From: Citrus sinensis
Taxonomy: Eukaryota; Streptophyta; Magnoliopsida; Sapindales; Rutaceae
DNA length: 64,000 nucleotides
Assembly (NCBI RefSeq): GCF_022201045.2
Contig: NC_068563.1
Span: 2,170,001 to 2,234,000 of the forward strand
Direction: 5' to 3'
Shown: positions 1-11,579 of the stretch, one piece after another
How positions within the stretch are numbered: position 1 is the first letter of the stretch
Layout of the letters: each line of letters starts with the position of its first letter
The notes under the pieces: generated by a model
The model's input: the letters and a program-made list of their open reading frames with translations, nothing else
Told to the model about the DNA's origin: nothing
The model's database searches: none
Translations under genes and position numbers: made by a program

Positions 1-3000
1 AGTTAGATTCGGTTTGACATTGTGACATTGTGGCTTTAAAACCACAATCCTGTTTGGTATGACTTGTGTAATGGCCATAAGTGCGTATATAATTTTATAA
101 GATCTTTTCAAAAATTTTGGTAATGTTTCATTATATTTTGAGTAGAGCTTTGGAGAATTTAATAAGCTATATTGCTCTATTAATGAGAGCTAAATTTTTG
201 GGTTCTTGGGAATAGAAGTTGTAGTTGTAGAGCTTTTTAAAGAGGTAAATTATCTATAGTATCTTTAATTTGTTTCACAGTCTTAATTCATTCTTTTCAT
301 GAAATAACTTTAAAAAACTAATCTATCAAGGTAATTTTATAAATTTTGATAAATTTTTTTATTGACAACCAAATAAATTCTTTTTTTTTTTTTTGTAAAA
401 CTCTACTTGTCAAAACGTTACAACTAAAAGTTTTACTTAAATAAATTTTATTCGCAAAGTTATACTAAATAGAATTATAAAATGAAAAGCACTAACCATC
501 AAATGAAACTATATAGAGTGTTTGGTCTTACTAATTTTTAAAGTCAGAGACAGTATTAATATAGATTTTCATTAAATAATTTTAAGATGAAATTAACTTA
601 GTTTCAAAAACAAAAGTGAAAAGTTTAAAAAATTAAAAAAAAATAGCAACTTTAGTGTAGAAGCCCAACTGGTACACAAAAATTTGAAGCTTTTTGTTTG
701 TATATCCAGATGCAGAAAGTCGAATATGGGGGCATCAAATTCTTAGCTTTAGCATGCAACGAGACAAAGAGGACAATAAAGAAAAGTCATTATCAAAACT
801 AATGATAGCTGAACAACATGACTCCATGATGATGTCAATTAAATTCACAACTTCAGTATTATATTGCGCCACCAATACAGCGGGAATTATTACTCTCTAA
901 ATCATCTCTTGCACGGGCCGGGTTAATGCTAAATTGCTAGTCCTGGGGTTGAGCTTTTGCAGGCTCACTTAGCTCAAAGTTGGGCTCGGCTTGGAGTCCA
1001 ATCCAGCCCAGCCCAGCCCAGCCCAATTGACAACCAAATTGCTTGCCGTGATATGACTTCAGTCAGGAGTCAACAGTGAAAAATGCATCGCCCCTGAGTT
1101 ATTGGTTTCGGAACGGTCAAATACAATTTACGAAACGTGGGATTTGACCAAACATTCAGTTTCGTAACTGTTAAAATAACAAACGCCAATGATCGGAGCT
1201 TAAATTAATCAGCTTTTCAATGATACGCAAACGACCCCTCAGTTTTCTAGAATACTTCGAACATCGCACAAACCCAACAATCCCCCCCGTCAGATACACC
1301 TCAAATGTGATACAATTTGTCAATGCAAAAATTAGGTCAACGGCCCTTGTAATTCTTTTTCAATTTGTATTTCTAATTCATACGAAGAATTTTTATTTAT
1401 TTTTTAATCTTTTCGATCCTGATTCATTTTTTTTAATACCCGAACCATGTTCGAGTGGAATCGGATTAATTCGGCCAAAATACAACTCCCAATTGGTTGA
1501 TGATAAACACTAGGTATGATGGATAAAGATGAGTGCAATATGACTGTAACAATTTGACTGGAAACTTTTTGGTTAACCTTGGAAGTTCTTAGAAAATCCA
1601 TAATTAGAGAGAAATTTCTTTACACGTAAGCTGTCACAGACTCCTCGACATTTCTAGTCTTGTGGGCAACTTTGATTTGGAATTTGAACGGCAAATCAAA
1701 TTTATCCGAATCTTAATTCCCAAGTTACATGCAGTATTTTCTTGAAGCTTCCAGTAGATTTCCAGGAAAGCGTGGCCAGAAGGAAAAAAAAAAAAAACAA
1801 ATAAACATATGACACCAAATAAGCACATACGTATATAATAAACTCGTGTAAATCCAATACAAGTGATTATGCGTGACATGACTTCATCAAATTTGCTACC
1901 TTTTGCTTGTGTGTATTGTATGCATAATGTTTTCACCTCACACTACCCTTCAAAAATTAAAAAAAATAAAGAATTGAAAATGAAATGACTTGCACTCTAC
2001 ATCATGCTTGTTAATTAAGTTGCTTTCTAAAGAATCGATTGGCCAAAATCATGCAACGATGACGCAATTCCGAACACGGGTTGGCTCGACGAATCAAGCA
2101 ACAAAGTTGGTTCAATGCTGCTGCCCGCTTTTGGCTGCTTTCGCTTCAATATTCTAATGCAGTAAAAGTAGTTTATGACACGGCATGGGGGCGTTTTTGA
2201 GCTAGCTTTGAGTGATGGAAATTGTGAAGAGGAGGAGTGCCGGGTGTGAACTAAATGTAAATGCACATGCCTTATCCTATCTTCTTTAATGGAACCTTGA
2301 ATTTGGCAAGCAAAATGCCAAAATAATTCCAAATGGACGCGGGACACATGCTGAAGAACTTTTTATCATTGACCCTCAATGCATTAACTTGTGAATATAT
2401 TCTATTTGGTGGCTTAAACCATTCTAACAAATCTTCAATTTTACATGGTTTATCTAGAGTTGCCTACCGCGACGTTTTCTTTTTTGCTTCTTATCTACTA
2501 ACTAAGTTAATTTATAATCAATGTACGCTAGCACCTTGGCTTTATTTTTGTAAGCAATAGTTAAAATGTTTGGTAAATATTTCTTTTCGTATAAGAGTGA
2601 AAAATAATGAATCAATTGTGGCATATTAATAATAAATTAGACCCATTCTTTAAGTTCTTTTTTTTAATTATTATTCTGATTTAGCTCATTTTTTGAATGC
2701 CCAAATCAAAACATCTTCTATTGTCACTTAAACTCAGATAATTATATATAGACATAAAATACATTCTTAATTATTTGAGATACGGTTGGTAAGTCTCAAC
2801 AATACATAAATAATAATATTTGTGTATTTAAAGGTATATTTAAAACGTTTACCGAACAATCGAAAGAGCATCAATGATCTAAATTCCAGTCCTTCTCGTT
2901 CTTGTTAATTTTTATTTTTCTTGACTCACCTAAATTTCTTATTCCGCCGACTTCCAACTAAGAACACACAGTGAGGTAATTGATAACATCACCCCACACA
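1..3000. other. AT-rich intergenic DNA, no gene supported
   Basis: I find no exon chain or recognisable protein here on either strand; the open frames are short and of biased AT-rich composition. The only structured parts are a short GC-rich patch around 915-1025 that ends in a CAGCC pentamer run (about 1002-1024), and several homopolymer A/T tracts. The GC-rich patch (gggccggg, gggctcgg words) resembles the subterminal sequence of the hAT elements found elsewhere in this window, but I see no terminal repeats or target duplication. Confidence 0.5.
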
Positions 3001-3129
3001 ACACTTTCTAACTCCTTCACGGCGAAGTGATCAATGCAATACGATACATGTCCACATATTACAACATGTGTAACAACCAAACCTTGACGTACTAGTAGCC
3101 ACCAGAATTCTCGAAGCGTATCCGTTCAA

Positions 3130-3360
3130 CTGTCGAGCCTGCCACGTGTCGTCTTCGTCATCACCCCCTTGAGCTGTCTCCACGTGGCGCCTTTTTAACA
3201 GACATCCCCAACAAATGGACGGCCTGATCTGGATCGTGGCATCTAATTGTCGGTTATGCGAAAAGTAGACAAAAACGACTTTAAGCCGTCACGTGTCCGT
3301 TTGTTAAAATATCACCGCGCTTGCGTGCCGTATGCCCTGACGGTTACGCGTCTCTCAAGC
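3130..3360. promoter_or_regulatory. Cluster of G-box/ABRE and CGCG-box motifs
   Basis: Three CACGTG cores lie within about 150 bp: at 3143-3148 (context CCACGTGTC), 3181-3186 (CCACGTGGC) and 3290-3295 (TCACGTGTC). Two CGCG boxes of the CAMTA type (VCGCGB) follow: CCGCGC near 3315-3320 and ACGCGT at 3346-3351. The stretch is clearly more GC-rich than its surroundings. G-boxes with these flanks are classical ABA-response elements. The nearest downstream gene is the ZAT10-like repressor, about 1.75 kb away, a family induced by stress. That this cluster acts on it is inference. Confidence 0.45.
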
Positions 3361-4925
3361 TACAGTCTTTGACAGTTCCACTCTACTTCTACTACCGCTT
3401 TACTCTGTACTAAGCTCAATCCCACGTATAAAGTTACCAAAACGCCCTTGAACAAAGTCAATATTACGGTTTTTTTTTTCTTTCGACTCTGGGTGAGATT
3501 ATGCAATTACTTTTGAGTTTCTGAGAGACAGGCTCTACGGAGTGATTACACTAAGGTCTCTAATCTTTTCCTTTTCTCAAACTATGGCTTACTTCGTTGA
3601 TTTGTGTGAAGAAGGTCCTCAACTCTCCTACGAAATGACTAAAATACCCTTGATGTTAACTTTATACATATGGTGCAATTTCAATTTGGGAGGTAATTTA
3701 GACATTGTGAAAAGGATTCGAGGACCTGTCTGATAGAGATGAGTACACTATGTCTTTCTTCATAAAAAACAAAGAAAAAAAGGGACTTAAATGTATTTGT
3801 CTAAATGTCGTAATTACGGTCATGGTAAACTATTACGCACGTTGAAAATTAGTGGAGCTGCTTGAGGCTGAGCTGTCCTTCTGGAGACAAAGCCAAAGGG
3901 CTACCAACCAACAAAACAACCACCCCAAGAAAATAAAAGCTTAGAACTTGGACAAGAAAGCCATTTCTCTATCTCTAAGCGACAAGGCTATGCGCGTGAG
4001 AGGCGTGATATCAACTAGAAACGGAGAGTTTTGTGTTGGTAGTGTGTACACTAATTAAAAAACAAATACTAAAAAAAAACAAGGTTAGTGCTTGTTAGTA
4101 TATTTAGAAATTAGAATATAAAAATCTCATTGAGTAATTATTTTAAATAAAATAAATAAATTCGGGGGTGAAAGTGAAATGAAACCATTTTTTGTTACCA
4201 TGTAGAATATCCTCTCTTTTGGATTTAGTGTTTTTGGACACTAAAGTGTCGAAAGGAAAATTAATGGTGATTTTACTTAATAAAAATGAGTTTTGTTTAT
4301 ACTATTTTCTATAATCTAGAATGTAGTTTTCATTAATTTGATGCTTCGGTAGCAATTTATAGTAATTTGTGAAATGAAGTTAGAATCTACAACACAAATA
4401 CAATGCATTTAATTGGGTTGGAGAAGGAATTGACCAATATTACAAGCCACAAGATCCCCCCACTAAAGAGAACAAAACAACCCATTATCCTCCCAGATCT
4501 TCTAAGATATTGCCTCTTAACAAATTCAATCAATACCGCCACACAAATTAAAGATAAAATAATTCAGCCCAACTTTCCAAGAAATTACGAAAGAACCTAA
4601 CACTTACCCTCCGTCCATAAATTAAGCAAAACGAAACGTGCTCCACACGCCCCTCAAACAGTGAGAGCCCCACTATCCCAAGTAATTGTAAAATAACTAA
4701 GGGACCCATCTTATTTGGTTAAAATTATATTTTAATCTAACAAAAAGGCAGAGATAAAAAAGTAAGCGTAGGATTGTTTTGACTTGAAAATAGGAAAGTG
4801 GAACAAGTCCAATCGTACGAGCTTATATTAAGAAGAAGAGCTCAGTCACCCCTTCGCCACTACTTCCAGTATTGTAATCTTTAGTTGACCGACTTCACTT
4901 CCCCCCACCAATTCTCCACTCTCCC
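3361..4925. other. Intergenic DNA upstream of the ZAT10-like gene
   Basis: No coding exon is supported. Long A/T runs alternate with a pyrimidine-rich stretch from about 4850 to 4930 that leads into the core promoter of the zinc-finger gene. The plus-strand open frame at 3542-3733 has no recognisable domain and no gene-like context. Confidence 0.45.
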
Positions 4926-4931
4926 CCTCTT

Positions 4932-5100
4932 CTATATATAAGGCCCCCACCTCACTCACTCTTCCATCATCATTTCCATCCATTTGAAATCACCTCTCTT
5001 CTCCTGCTCTCTCTCTCTCTCTCTCTCTCTCTCGAAACTCAACAGATTCAACCACAAGAGTCGAGAATTCACCTACAAGAAAAGAAAAAAATTCACGACT
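4932..5100 (+). promoter_or_regulatory. TATA box and leader of the ZAT10-like gene
   Basis: A consensus TATA box (CTATATATAA) is at 4932-4941. It is followed by a pyrimidine-rich region and a CT dinucleotide microsatellite at about 5007-5033, which would fall in the 5' leader. Transcription would be expected to begin roughly 25-35 bp after the TATA box. An in-frame ATG-less extension reaches back to 4984, but the family start is the ATG at 5101. Confidence 0.6.
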
Positions 5101-5904
5101 ATGGCTCTAGAAGCTCTAAACTCTCCTACAACAAACACCCACAATCATCATCCGTTTAGATACGAAGACTCATGGACTAAAAGAAGGCGCTCAAAACGAC
5201 CCCGTACCGACGAGTCCCCACCACTGCCACCAGCAGTAGCAGCTCCCACAGAAGAAGAGTACATGGCTCTCTGTCTCATCATGCTCGCCCGCGGTACCAC
5301 CACCGCCAACACCGCTCCAGCCGAAAGAACCCCATCCCTGGCGCCGGAACAGCGGCCGCAGGATCAGTTCCCGGAGCCGCCAAGTTTGAAACTTTCTTAC
5401 AAGTGCAGTGTGTGCAACAAGGCTTTCTCTTCTTACCAGGCCCTTGGTGGGCACAAAGCCAGCCACCGCAAGAACGCTGCTGACGCCTCGGCTTCTCCCA
5501 ACGCCGCAGCCGCCAGTGACGTCACCCCACCACCGTCAGCAACGGCGAGCAGCGGAAGCGGCGGTAGGACCCACGAGTGCTCTATTTGTCACAAGTCTTT
5601 TCCCACTGGACAAGCTCTAGGAGGCCACAAGCGGTGTCACTATGAAGGCGGCATCAACAACAACAACAACAACAGCAGCAGCAATAATAATAAAAGTAAT
5701 AATAATAGCGACGTTGTTACTAGTGGTAGCGCTAGCGTTGGTGCAAGTGCGGTGACGTTTTCGGAGGGCGGAGGGAGCAGCAGTCAACGTGGATTTGACC
5801 TGAACTTGCCGGCGTTGCCGGAGTTTTGGTCACAGGAAGTTGAGTCTCCGTTGCCGGCCAAGAAACCCAAGTTGTTGATGCACTACTCTTCGTTAGAAGA
5901 TTGA
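5101..5904 (+). CDS. ZAT10: ZAT10/STZ-like C2H2 zinc-finger transcriptional repressor
   Basis: Intronless gene of 267 aa; Arabidopsis ZAT10 has 227. Nuclear C1-2i zinc-finger repressor that acts in drought, salt, cold and oxidative stress responses. Visible parts in order: a basic NLS (KRRRSKRPR, residues 27-35), an L-box ([15 protein letters not shown], about 51-65), zinc finger 1 (C102, C105, H118, H122) and zinc finger 2 (C160, C163, H176, H180). Both fingers carry the plant-specific QALGGH core. A DLNL-type EAR repression motif is at 233-236, followed by a conserved tail ending in AKKPK and SLED. I chose the ATG at 5101 because MALEAL is the conserved family N-terminus. An Asn-rich run at about 186-202, encoded by AAC/AAT repeats, lengthens the linker and may vary in length between alleles. 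Confidence is high for the family and good for ZAT10 over ZAT6. Confidence 0.93.
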   Translation: MALEALNSPTTNTHNHHPFRYEDSWTKRRRSKRPRTDESPPLPPAVAAPTEEEYMALCLIMLARGTTTANTAPAERTPSLAPEQRPQDQFPEPPSLKLSYKCSVCNKAFSSYQALGGHKASHRKNAADASASPNAAAASDVTPPPSATASSGSGGRTHECSICHKSFPTGQALGGHKRCHYEGGINNNNNNSSSNNNKSNNNSDVVTSGSASVGASAVTFSEGGGSSSQRGFDLNLPALPEFWSQEVESPLPAKKPKLLMHYSSLED

Positions 5905-6224
5905 TTTATTACGACTATAGAATTATCAAGTTTTAATTTTTAAATTTTAATTGATTGCTTTTGGATTATTCTTGTTTTGATGGATTGTGTACGCCGTAGA
6001 CTGTACAGAGAATTTGTTCTTAATTTGTAGTGGTGATTCTTTCATTCTTTTACTATTGCGAAAGATTATTACATCTAAGTTCAGATATGAAATTAATGAT
6101 TTTTTACGTTATCGAATAGTGAAATCTCTTATTTTATTTATTTATTTGTTTTTTATTTTCTTGAAAGCCATCGAATGGTAGTGGATCTAGAACGATTGAG
6201 TAATAATATTTTGTGTTTTCTGTA

Positions 6225-6356
6225 TGTGCCAAGTAAAGAGTTGTGTCCACTTTGTACACTATTGTTTATTTTAGTAACTTAAATATTTGTTGTGCCAAGT
6301 AAAGAGTTGTGTCCACTTTGTACACTATTGTTTATTTTAGTAACTTAAATATTTGT
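6225..6356. repeat. Perfect 66-bp tandem duplication
   Basis: Positions 6225-6290 and 6291-6356 are two back-to-back identical 66-bp copies, each beginning TGTGCCAAGT. It lies about 320 bp after the zinc-finger stop codon, in or just beyond the 3' untranslated region. The absence of differences points to a very recent slip or unequal exchange. Confidence 0.9.
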
Positions 6357-6662
6357 TATACTTTAATGTATTTTTTTTAAATTTTGTTTCTTACTTCAAT
6401 AGGATTCTTCATATCAATATAAATATACGTTAAAATTCATGTATTGTTTCATATTAACTTGTAAAAATGAGTTAATTAGATTTATAAGTAGGGTAGACCA
6501 TTCTATCTATATATAACTTTTTAATAATTATTCTAAATTCTCAATTTTTTTTCATTCCAATTAACGTGCCATCACTTGGATCACAATATTATTTATTTCA
6601 ATTGCATGCAAATTTTCTGTTGTGTTACTACTTTTACGGTTCAAAAGTTTTCTTGCATTCTT

Positions 6663-7043
6663 AATTACTAGAGAGTTTTTTTTTTAATACTGATTAATCA
6701 TCATATTACTGCATTACACAGATATTTACAACTGCTATTATAGCAGATATATTACACTGATATTTACAATCAGAAATACATGATTGGAACTTATATTATT
6801 ACATTGAATTCTGTGAAGTACATGCCCAGATAAATAATCCCTTACAGAAGAGGGATGTCCATACTCCACTCGTATTACACGAGAGAGAGGAAATTTTTGA
6901 AATATTAAACAAATAAGCACGTTAGCCCCCACAAATACTTTTGTGGGGGCTTGAACCGCTGCCCTCACAATGCTTGTGAGGGCATTGTGAGGGCAGCAGC
7001 CCACCACTCCGACCAAGGCCGAAGTGGCAATTACTAGAGAGTT
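6663..7043 (-). mobile_element. SINE (tRNA-type) with 15-bp target-site duplication
   Basis: A 15-bp direct repeat (AATTACTAGAGAGTT) at 6663-6677 and 7029-7043 brackets a 351-bp body (6678-7028). Read on the minus strand, the body begins GCCACTTCGGCC, has a pol III B-box-like word (GGTTCAAGCCC, complement of 6947-6957) near its 5' end, and ends in a short A-tract (complement of 6676-6685) at the 3' target repeat. These are the hallmarks of a SINE inserted by target-primed reverse transcription. A possible A-box (GGTCGGAGTGG) lies just upstream. Two strong palindromes sit in the head: 12-bp arms 6924-6935/6940-6951, and 16-bp arms 6958-6973/6982-6997. The second lies between the putative A and B boxes. 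Confidence 0.75.
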
Positions 7044-8090
7044 GAGTTTCTCCTTTATGCCTCATGCTGGAGTAGAGGCAAGTATTAGATATAAATTAAT
7101 ACAAGGAATCTACAAATATAGTAATAGGGGTTGTCGCGTGAACAGCAAAGAAACAGCAAGCAAATTGAACTCTGAATCTGTGGTGGAGGTGGCAGCGGCC
7201 TGGATTTAGTGCATCTTTTACAAATAAGAAAGCAAATGGAGCAGGCCAGCCAGCTGCAATTACAGCATCACCAACCATGTAAAGGGGGGGATGGGTTAGA
7301 GCTGTGAGAGTGAGGGCATGTGATCCATGACTTTAATGCACATGATTGTATCATGCATGTATCATACATTGTTTCATTAATTATACCTAATTACTAACAT
7401 CTTTTGCGTTGCTTATGACACTTGTTGCATATATATATATATTATATTAGTTATTCAACACCTTGTTTTACAATTCACACTACAAAATAAAGTCAATTCT
7501 TGCTATGCTTGTTTCAGGCTGGCCTTCTAGATCATTTAAATTTATTGAATTAATTAATGATTCTTTTAGTTAACACGGATAAGATACGCTTTTATTTCTT
7601 TCCTCAAAATCATGAATTGCAATTATTTTCCTTTATCTAATTCTTAAAGAGATCTTGTGAATTTGTTTTACATTATTGTTTTTTCATTAATCTCTTTATG
7701 CACGGTAAAAGAAAATTATTCTTTTAAGCTACAGACACATACAAATTACAAATTGGCTAGTTTTGATTTGTACATATTTCATAAATTTTAACTTAATATC
7801 ATCAAATTGTATGTTAATAAACTACATTTACTCCTTAACAATGTGATTTTTTTAATTAACTATTTATAATAGTAGTGACGAGATGAAGTATTAAAAACTT
7901 ATCAGGAATGCACATGACAAAGGAATTTAGGCTCGGAATCAAAGTTTGATTCTATCCTAAATTAAGATTGAAGGAAATTCTAATAGTCAAAACCTATAAT
8001 ATTGCATACAATTAATTTTGATGAAGTTGAACTATTTCAAATAGACTATCACTACAAGAACTAACCATAAAAATTCTCAAATCATACATA
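7044..8090. other. Intergenic, nothing recognised
   Basis: AT-rich sequence with a short TA microsatellite near 7430-7442. No exon chain, terminal repeat or RNA gene is evident. Confidence 0.4.
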
Positions 8091-8093
8091 TAC

Positions 8094-8620
8094 TGTAACA
8101 CCCTAGGCGAATCCTACATCGGCAAAACACGAGAGAGATACTGAGTTTATAAGAGGTGATCCACACTTTAATTGACAAGATGCGTTTTGTAGTGTATGGG
8201 CGCTCCAGAAACAAAATCGTGCGGGCCTTATTAAGGCTCAAAGCAGACAATATCTTAGCAGGTCTGGATTGGGTCATGACATATGATATCAAAGGGGCTT
8301 CGCATGTCCTCTTGAGTAATGGTAGGGCAAATTTCAGCGAGGATGTTAAGTCCCTAAGGGAGGTATGTAACACCCTAGTTGAATCCCACATCAGGACCCT
8401 AAGTTCCTAAAAAGGGTATATAACACCCTATCTGAATCCCACATCAGGACCCTAAGTCCCTAAAGGCGGTATGTAACACCTTAGCTGAATCCACATTGGA
8501 GGCGATCCACATCTTAATTGTCAAGACGCATTTCGGGGTGTATGGGGGCCCCAAAAATAAAACAGTGCAGAACAATATCTTATCAGATCCAGTTGGGTTA
8601 TAACATATACATTTAAATAT
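8094..8620. repeat. LTR-like repeat patch with 53-bp tandem units
   Basis: The word TGTAACACCCTA followed by a CCCACATC-type motif, a common plant LTR or TRIM start, occurs at 8094, 8366, 8419 (as TATAACACCC) and 8472. The last three are spaced exactly 53 bp apart. The text after the first and last copies is also homologous: a GATCCACA word, then TTAATTG, then a TGTATGGG word in both. I read this as a degraded solo LTR or TRIM remnant that was partly duplicated. No protein-coding domain, primer-binding site or clear target duplication was seen, so the class is uncertain. Confidence 0.45.
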
Positions 8621-8639
8621 AAGCATCCACTGTCCAAGT

Positions 8640-10500
8640 TGTATATGTTTTTTTCCCTTTTTTTTCCCTCTTTAACTACCCGATGGATATGGGCGTGGAG
8701 AGATTATCGAAAAGTATATTCTTGAGGTACATATGATCTATCCCTAAACCCGGCTTTGAAGTTGCTTTTTTTTTTTTTTTTTCTCTCAATTTCTTTCCCA
8801 CCAAACACGGTGAGAAGTTGTATTCCACAAGAAATGTTCATGACCATACCCATATGCCAACGATGAAACATTCAAAGCCACGTTATTCAACTGTCCCACT
8901 TCCCCAAGAAACGAACAAACCAATGATCCCCTAACCCTAAGTGAAAGCCGATCATGATGTGTATTTGGCAGTAACTTGAAGTAGTCTAAATGCCAAGCTT
9001 TGCCGTGTTGTCAATGCAATTCGTCCAAACGCGGCCTCAGCATTTTTTAAATCATATTTTCTTATCTAATTCATAGAATATTCTTCCCTTAACCAGTAAA
9101 CAAGGGCTCATAAGAAAGTTCTTTTACGGCTGAACTAAAAGTTAAGTGTTTGAATTCGCTGCGTGTAGGGGAGGTAGATAATATATGTGTGAATGCATTG
9201 GTGGAAACATTAAAACTTTATTTACGAAGTTTATTTTAATCCATAGAATGTTTGTTAATTAAGCATTCCTACTTGATCTAGAAAGTCCATGCTTAATAAT
9301 CTATTTGTCCTTATCTTAAATGATTTTTTGAAATAAAGATTAATTACATAAATGTAACCTGAACCTCTATTTTAAACAATTTTTATCATTAACAACTACA
9401 TATCTTTTTTGAAACATTACTAACAACCATAATTCTAATAAATAAATAAAAATTGGCTTGATGCAGTTACCATTATATCAATTTTCTAAGATTTGAGTCT
9501 TCCCAATAATTATGGGAGTATTACAACCCATACATTTAATCAGAAATTGATTGGATAATGACCTGGACAAATTCAAGATAGACATGAAAAAATCTTAAAG
9601 AATCCCCACAGTTATAAACACCGCACATCCACTTCCTTTTCATTGCTTTTATTATTACATTCCATTTTCCTTTTTTAAATTTTCTTGTCTTTGATTCCTT
9701 AATTTTATTATTACATAGTTTTAATTCTAACATTACAAAACGCCAACAGCCAGAATCTTTTTTTTTTTAAACCTTCTCTCAATAAATTGACATTTTCAAA
9801 TATATACGGCCGTATTTAAAGGTTTCATCTAATCCATCAGCCAAGGGTATATTTGTTTTTAAAATTGAGATATTATGGCTTTTAATTTGCAGTCATTGTA
9901 GACTAAAATCAAAAGTTATCAAGTATAAGTATGTGGTTAATAAATAAATAAAAATAACTTGCTTAAATCAAATATACTCATGCTTAGTCTCTTGATTACA
10001 ATTTTAATATATAATCTTTAAAATGTGGCATGAATATCGATTATTGCGAATCCAACTCCCACACTAGGAAATCTATGGTCGGTCACTTTTTTACATATTT
10101 ACCTTATCTTTATGGGGTTTAATTATTTATCAAAATTTATAAACATTCTAAGACCTAAAATTTTATTAAAATAATTTTCGGAAATCACTCAAAAAATTTA
10201 TCTTTTGATATGAACTTTTCATAAGTAAAATAGATACAAGTTTCTAGTTAGATAAAGTCATTATAGACCTGAGTTAGGGATAACGATCCTCCACTAATAT
10301 TAGCTAATTCTAAAATTAATTTTTAAGGATGGGTACAATATTAGTCATGTATGGCAATGTTTTTTTTTTTTTTGTAATTATGTTGATTTTTATTAAATCA
10401 TGCGCCACCCTGTCCCAAGGCGAAGTTTCCTAGTAATTGGGAAATGAAACCGAAACCAAAACCAATTTATGACTACCACCAAGTCCACCATCAAAATATA
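8640..10500. other. Intergenic, nothing recognised
   Basis: AT-rich intergenic sequence with long homopolymer tracts (for example T-runs at about 8767-8782 and 10361-10372). I see no coding or RNA gene. Confidence 0.4.
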
Positions 10501-10504
10501 ATAA

Positions 10505-10620
10505 TTATTAGGCAAATGCTAAGTTATAATAATTGTAACATACATTCTTCATGTGAACCACACAAATTGTGGGTCCTACAATTTTGTGTGGTTCACATGA
10601 GGGATGTTGCTCCCTTATTA
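10505..10620. mobile_element. Palindromic mini-element flanked by TTATTA
   Basis: A 104-bp element (10511-10614) begins GGCAAATGCTA and ends TTGCTCCC. TTATTA lies immediately on both sides (10505-10510 and 10615-10620). Its centre is a long imperfect palindrome with CATGTGAACCACACAA and its reverse complement as arms. The same ends and the same TTATTA flanks recur at 31450-31499, so this is a small repeat family, not chance. Confidence 0.6.
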
Positions 10621-11579
10621 TTAAATACATGCACTAACAACATGAACAAGGAAGCACAAACAGTAGAAACTATAAAAGCCAGGCTGACCCAACACAGCAG
10701 AACATAACAAATTAAAATTAAAAAACTGGGACAGACGGTTGATTCTTTCAACTGCCACCTGATTTTTCCATTTTCATATCTATGTACAACAAATAACTGT
10801 CAGCGGCGGTGCCTCCATGCCGCTGAGCTGATTATAAGTATAATAATAATAATAATAATATAATATTTATATTTTCTTTCTGTGTATGTGATTGGATGAG
10901 TTGCTTTCCAATTTGGCCTTGTATAGTTTATTCTATCAAGTGGGTAGCGGCATAAGCTTGGGTTAGCGTAATTGTACTTGTGTGCATCACGATTACATCT
11001 AATTTATTGCAGATTTAATGAGGCCCCGTTTCGGTTGTTGGGTGCTTGTTTGTCCTAATCCAAGTCCAATTCAACAGCCAGACCACAATTTTGACCCAAG
11101 TTTTAGTCTTTCACCAACTTAAATGAAAATAACACTTCATCGATCTAGACCTCCTGGCCTTTATAACAATAGTAAAAATAATAATCATAAACAGTACTTT
11201 GCTCTAATACTTGCGAGAAATGAGTTCTGTAAAATATTCTGGTCATTAATGATTAGAGCAGAGGGTCCGCCTATGCTGCCGTCTTTTGTCATAAACAGAA
11301 CAAAAACAAGATAAAAATGTGGCGTGGCGCTGGCTGAGCAATCTAAAGTGATAAGGCCAGCCCCGAGTAGCGGGGTGCAACTTCCTGTTCATCTTTTGGC
11401 TGAAAAGATTTGCCATCTTTTGTCATGTCTTCTCAAGTAATTGTTGCCGCCGACCTTGTCCAATGGCATCTCCATATTGACTCACGCCATTATAATATTC
11501 TTGACAGAGAAAGAAATATATAATTATGTCCATCCATTTGTTGGGTATTTTCCTTATGCCTTGCAAGCCACTTGTTTAA
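10621..11579. other. Intergenic, nothing recognised
   Basis: AT-rich DNA with an ATA/AAT trinucleotide microsatellite near 10839-10862. No supported gene. Confidence 0.4.

Noticed and set aside
4984..5100. N-terminal extension of the ZAT10 frame
   Set aside because: It is translated from the CT-repeat leader downstream of the TATA box, and the family start MALEAL is at 5101.
6924..6997. Hairpins considered as a rho-independent terminator or microRNA precursor
   Set aside because: This is a plant nuclear sequence, and the hairpins lie inside the head of a SINE with clear target duplication; arms are too short for a plant miRNA precursor.
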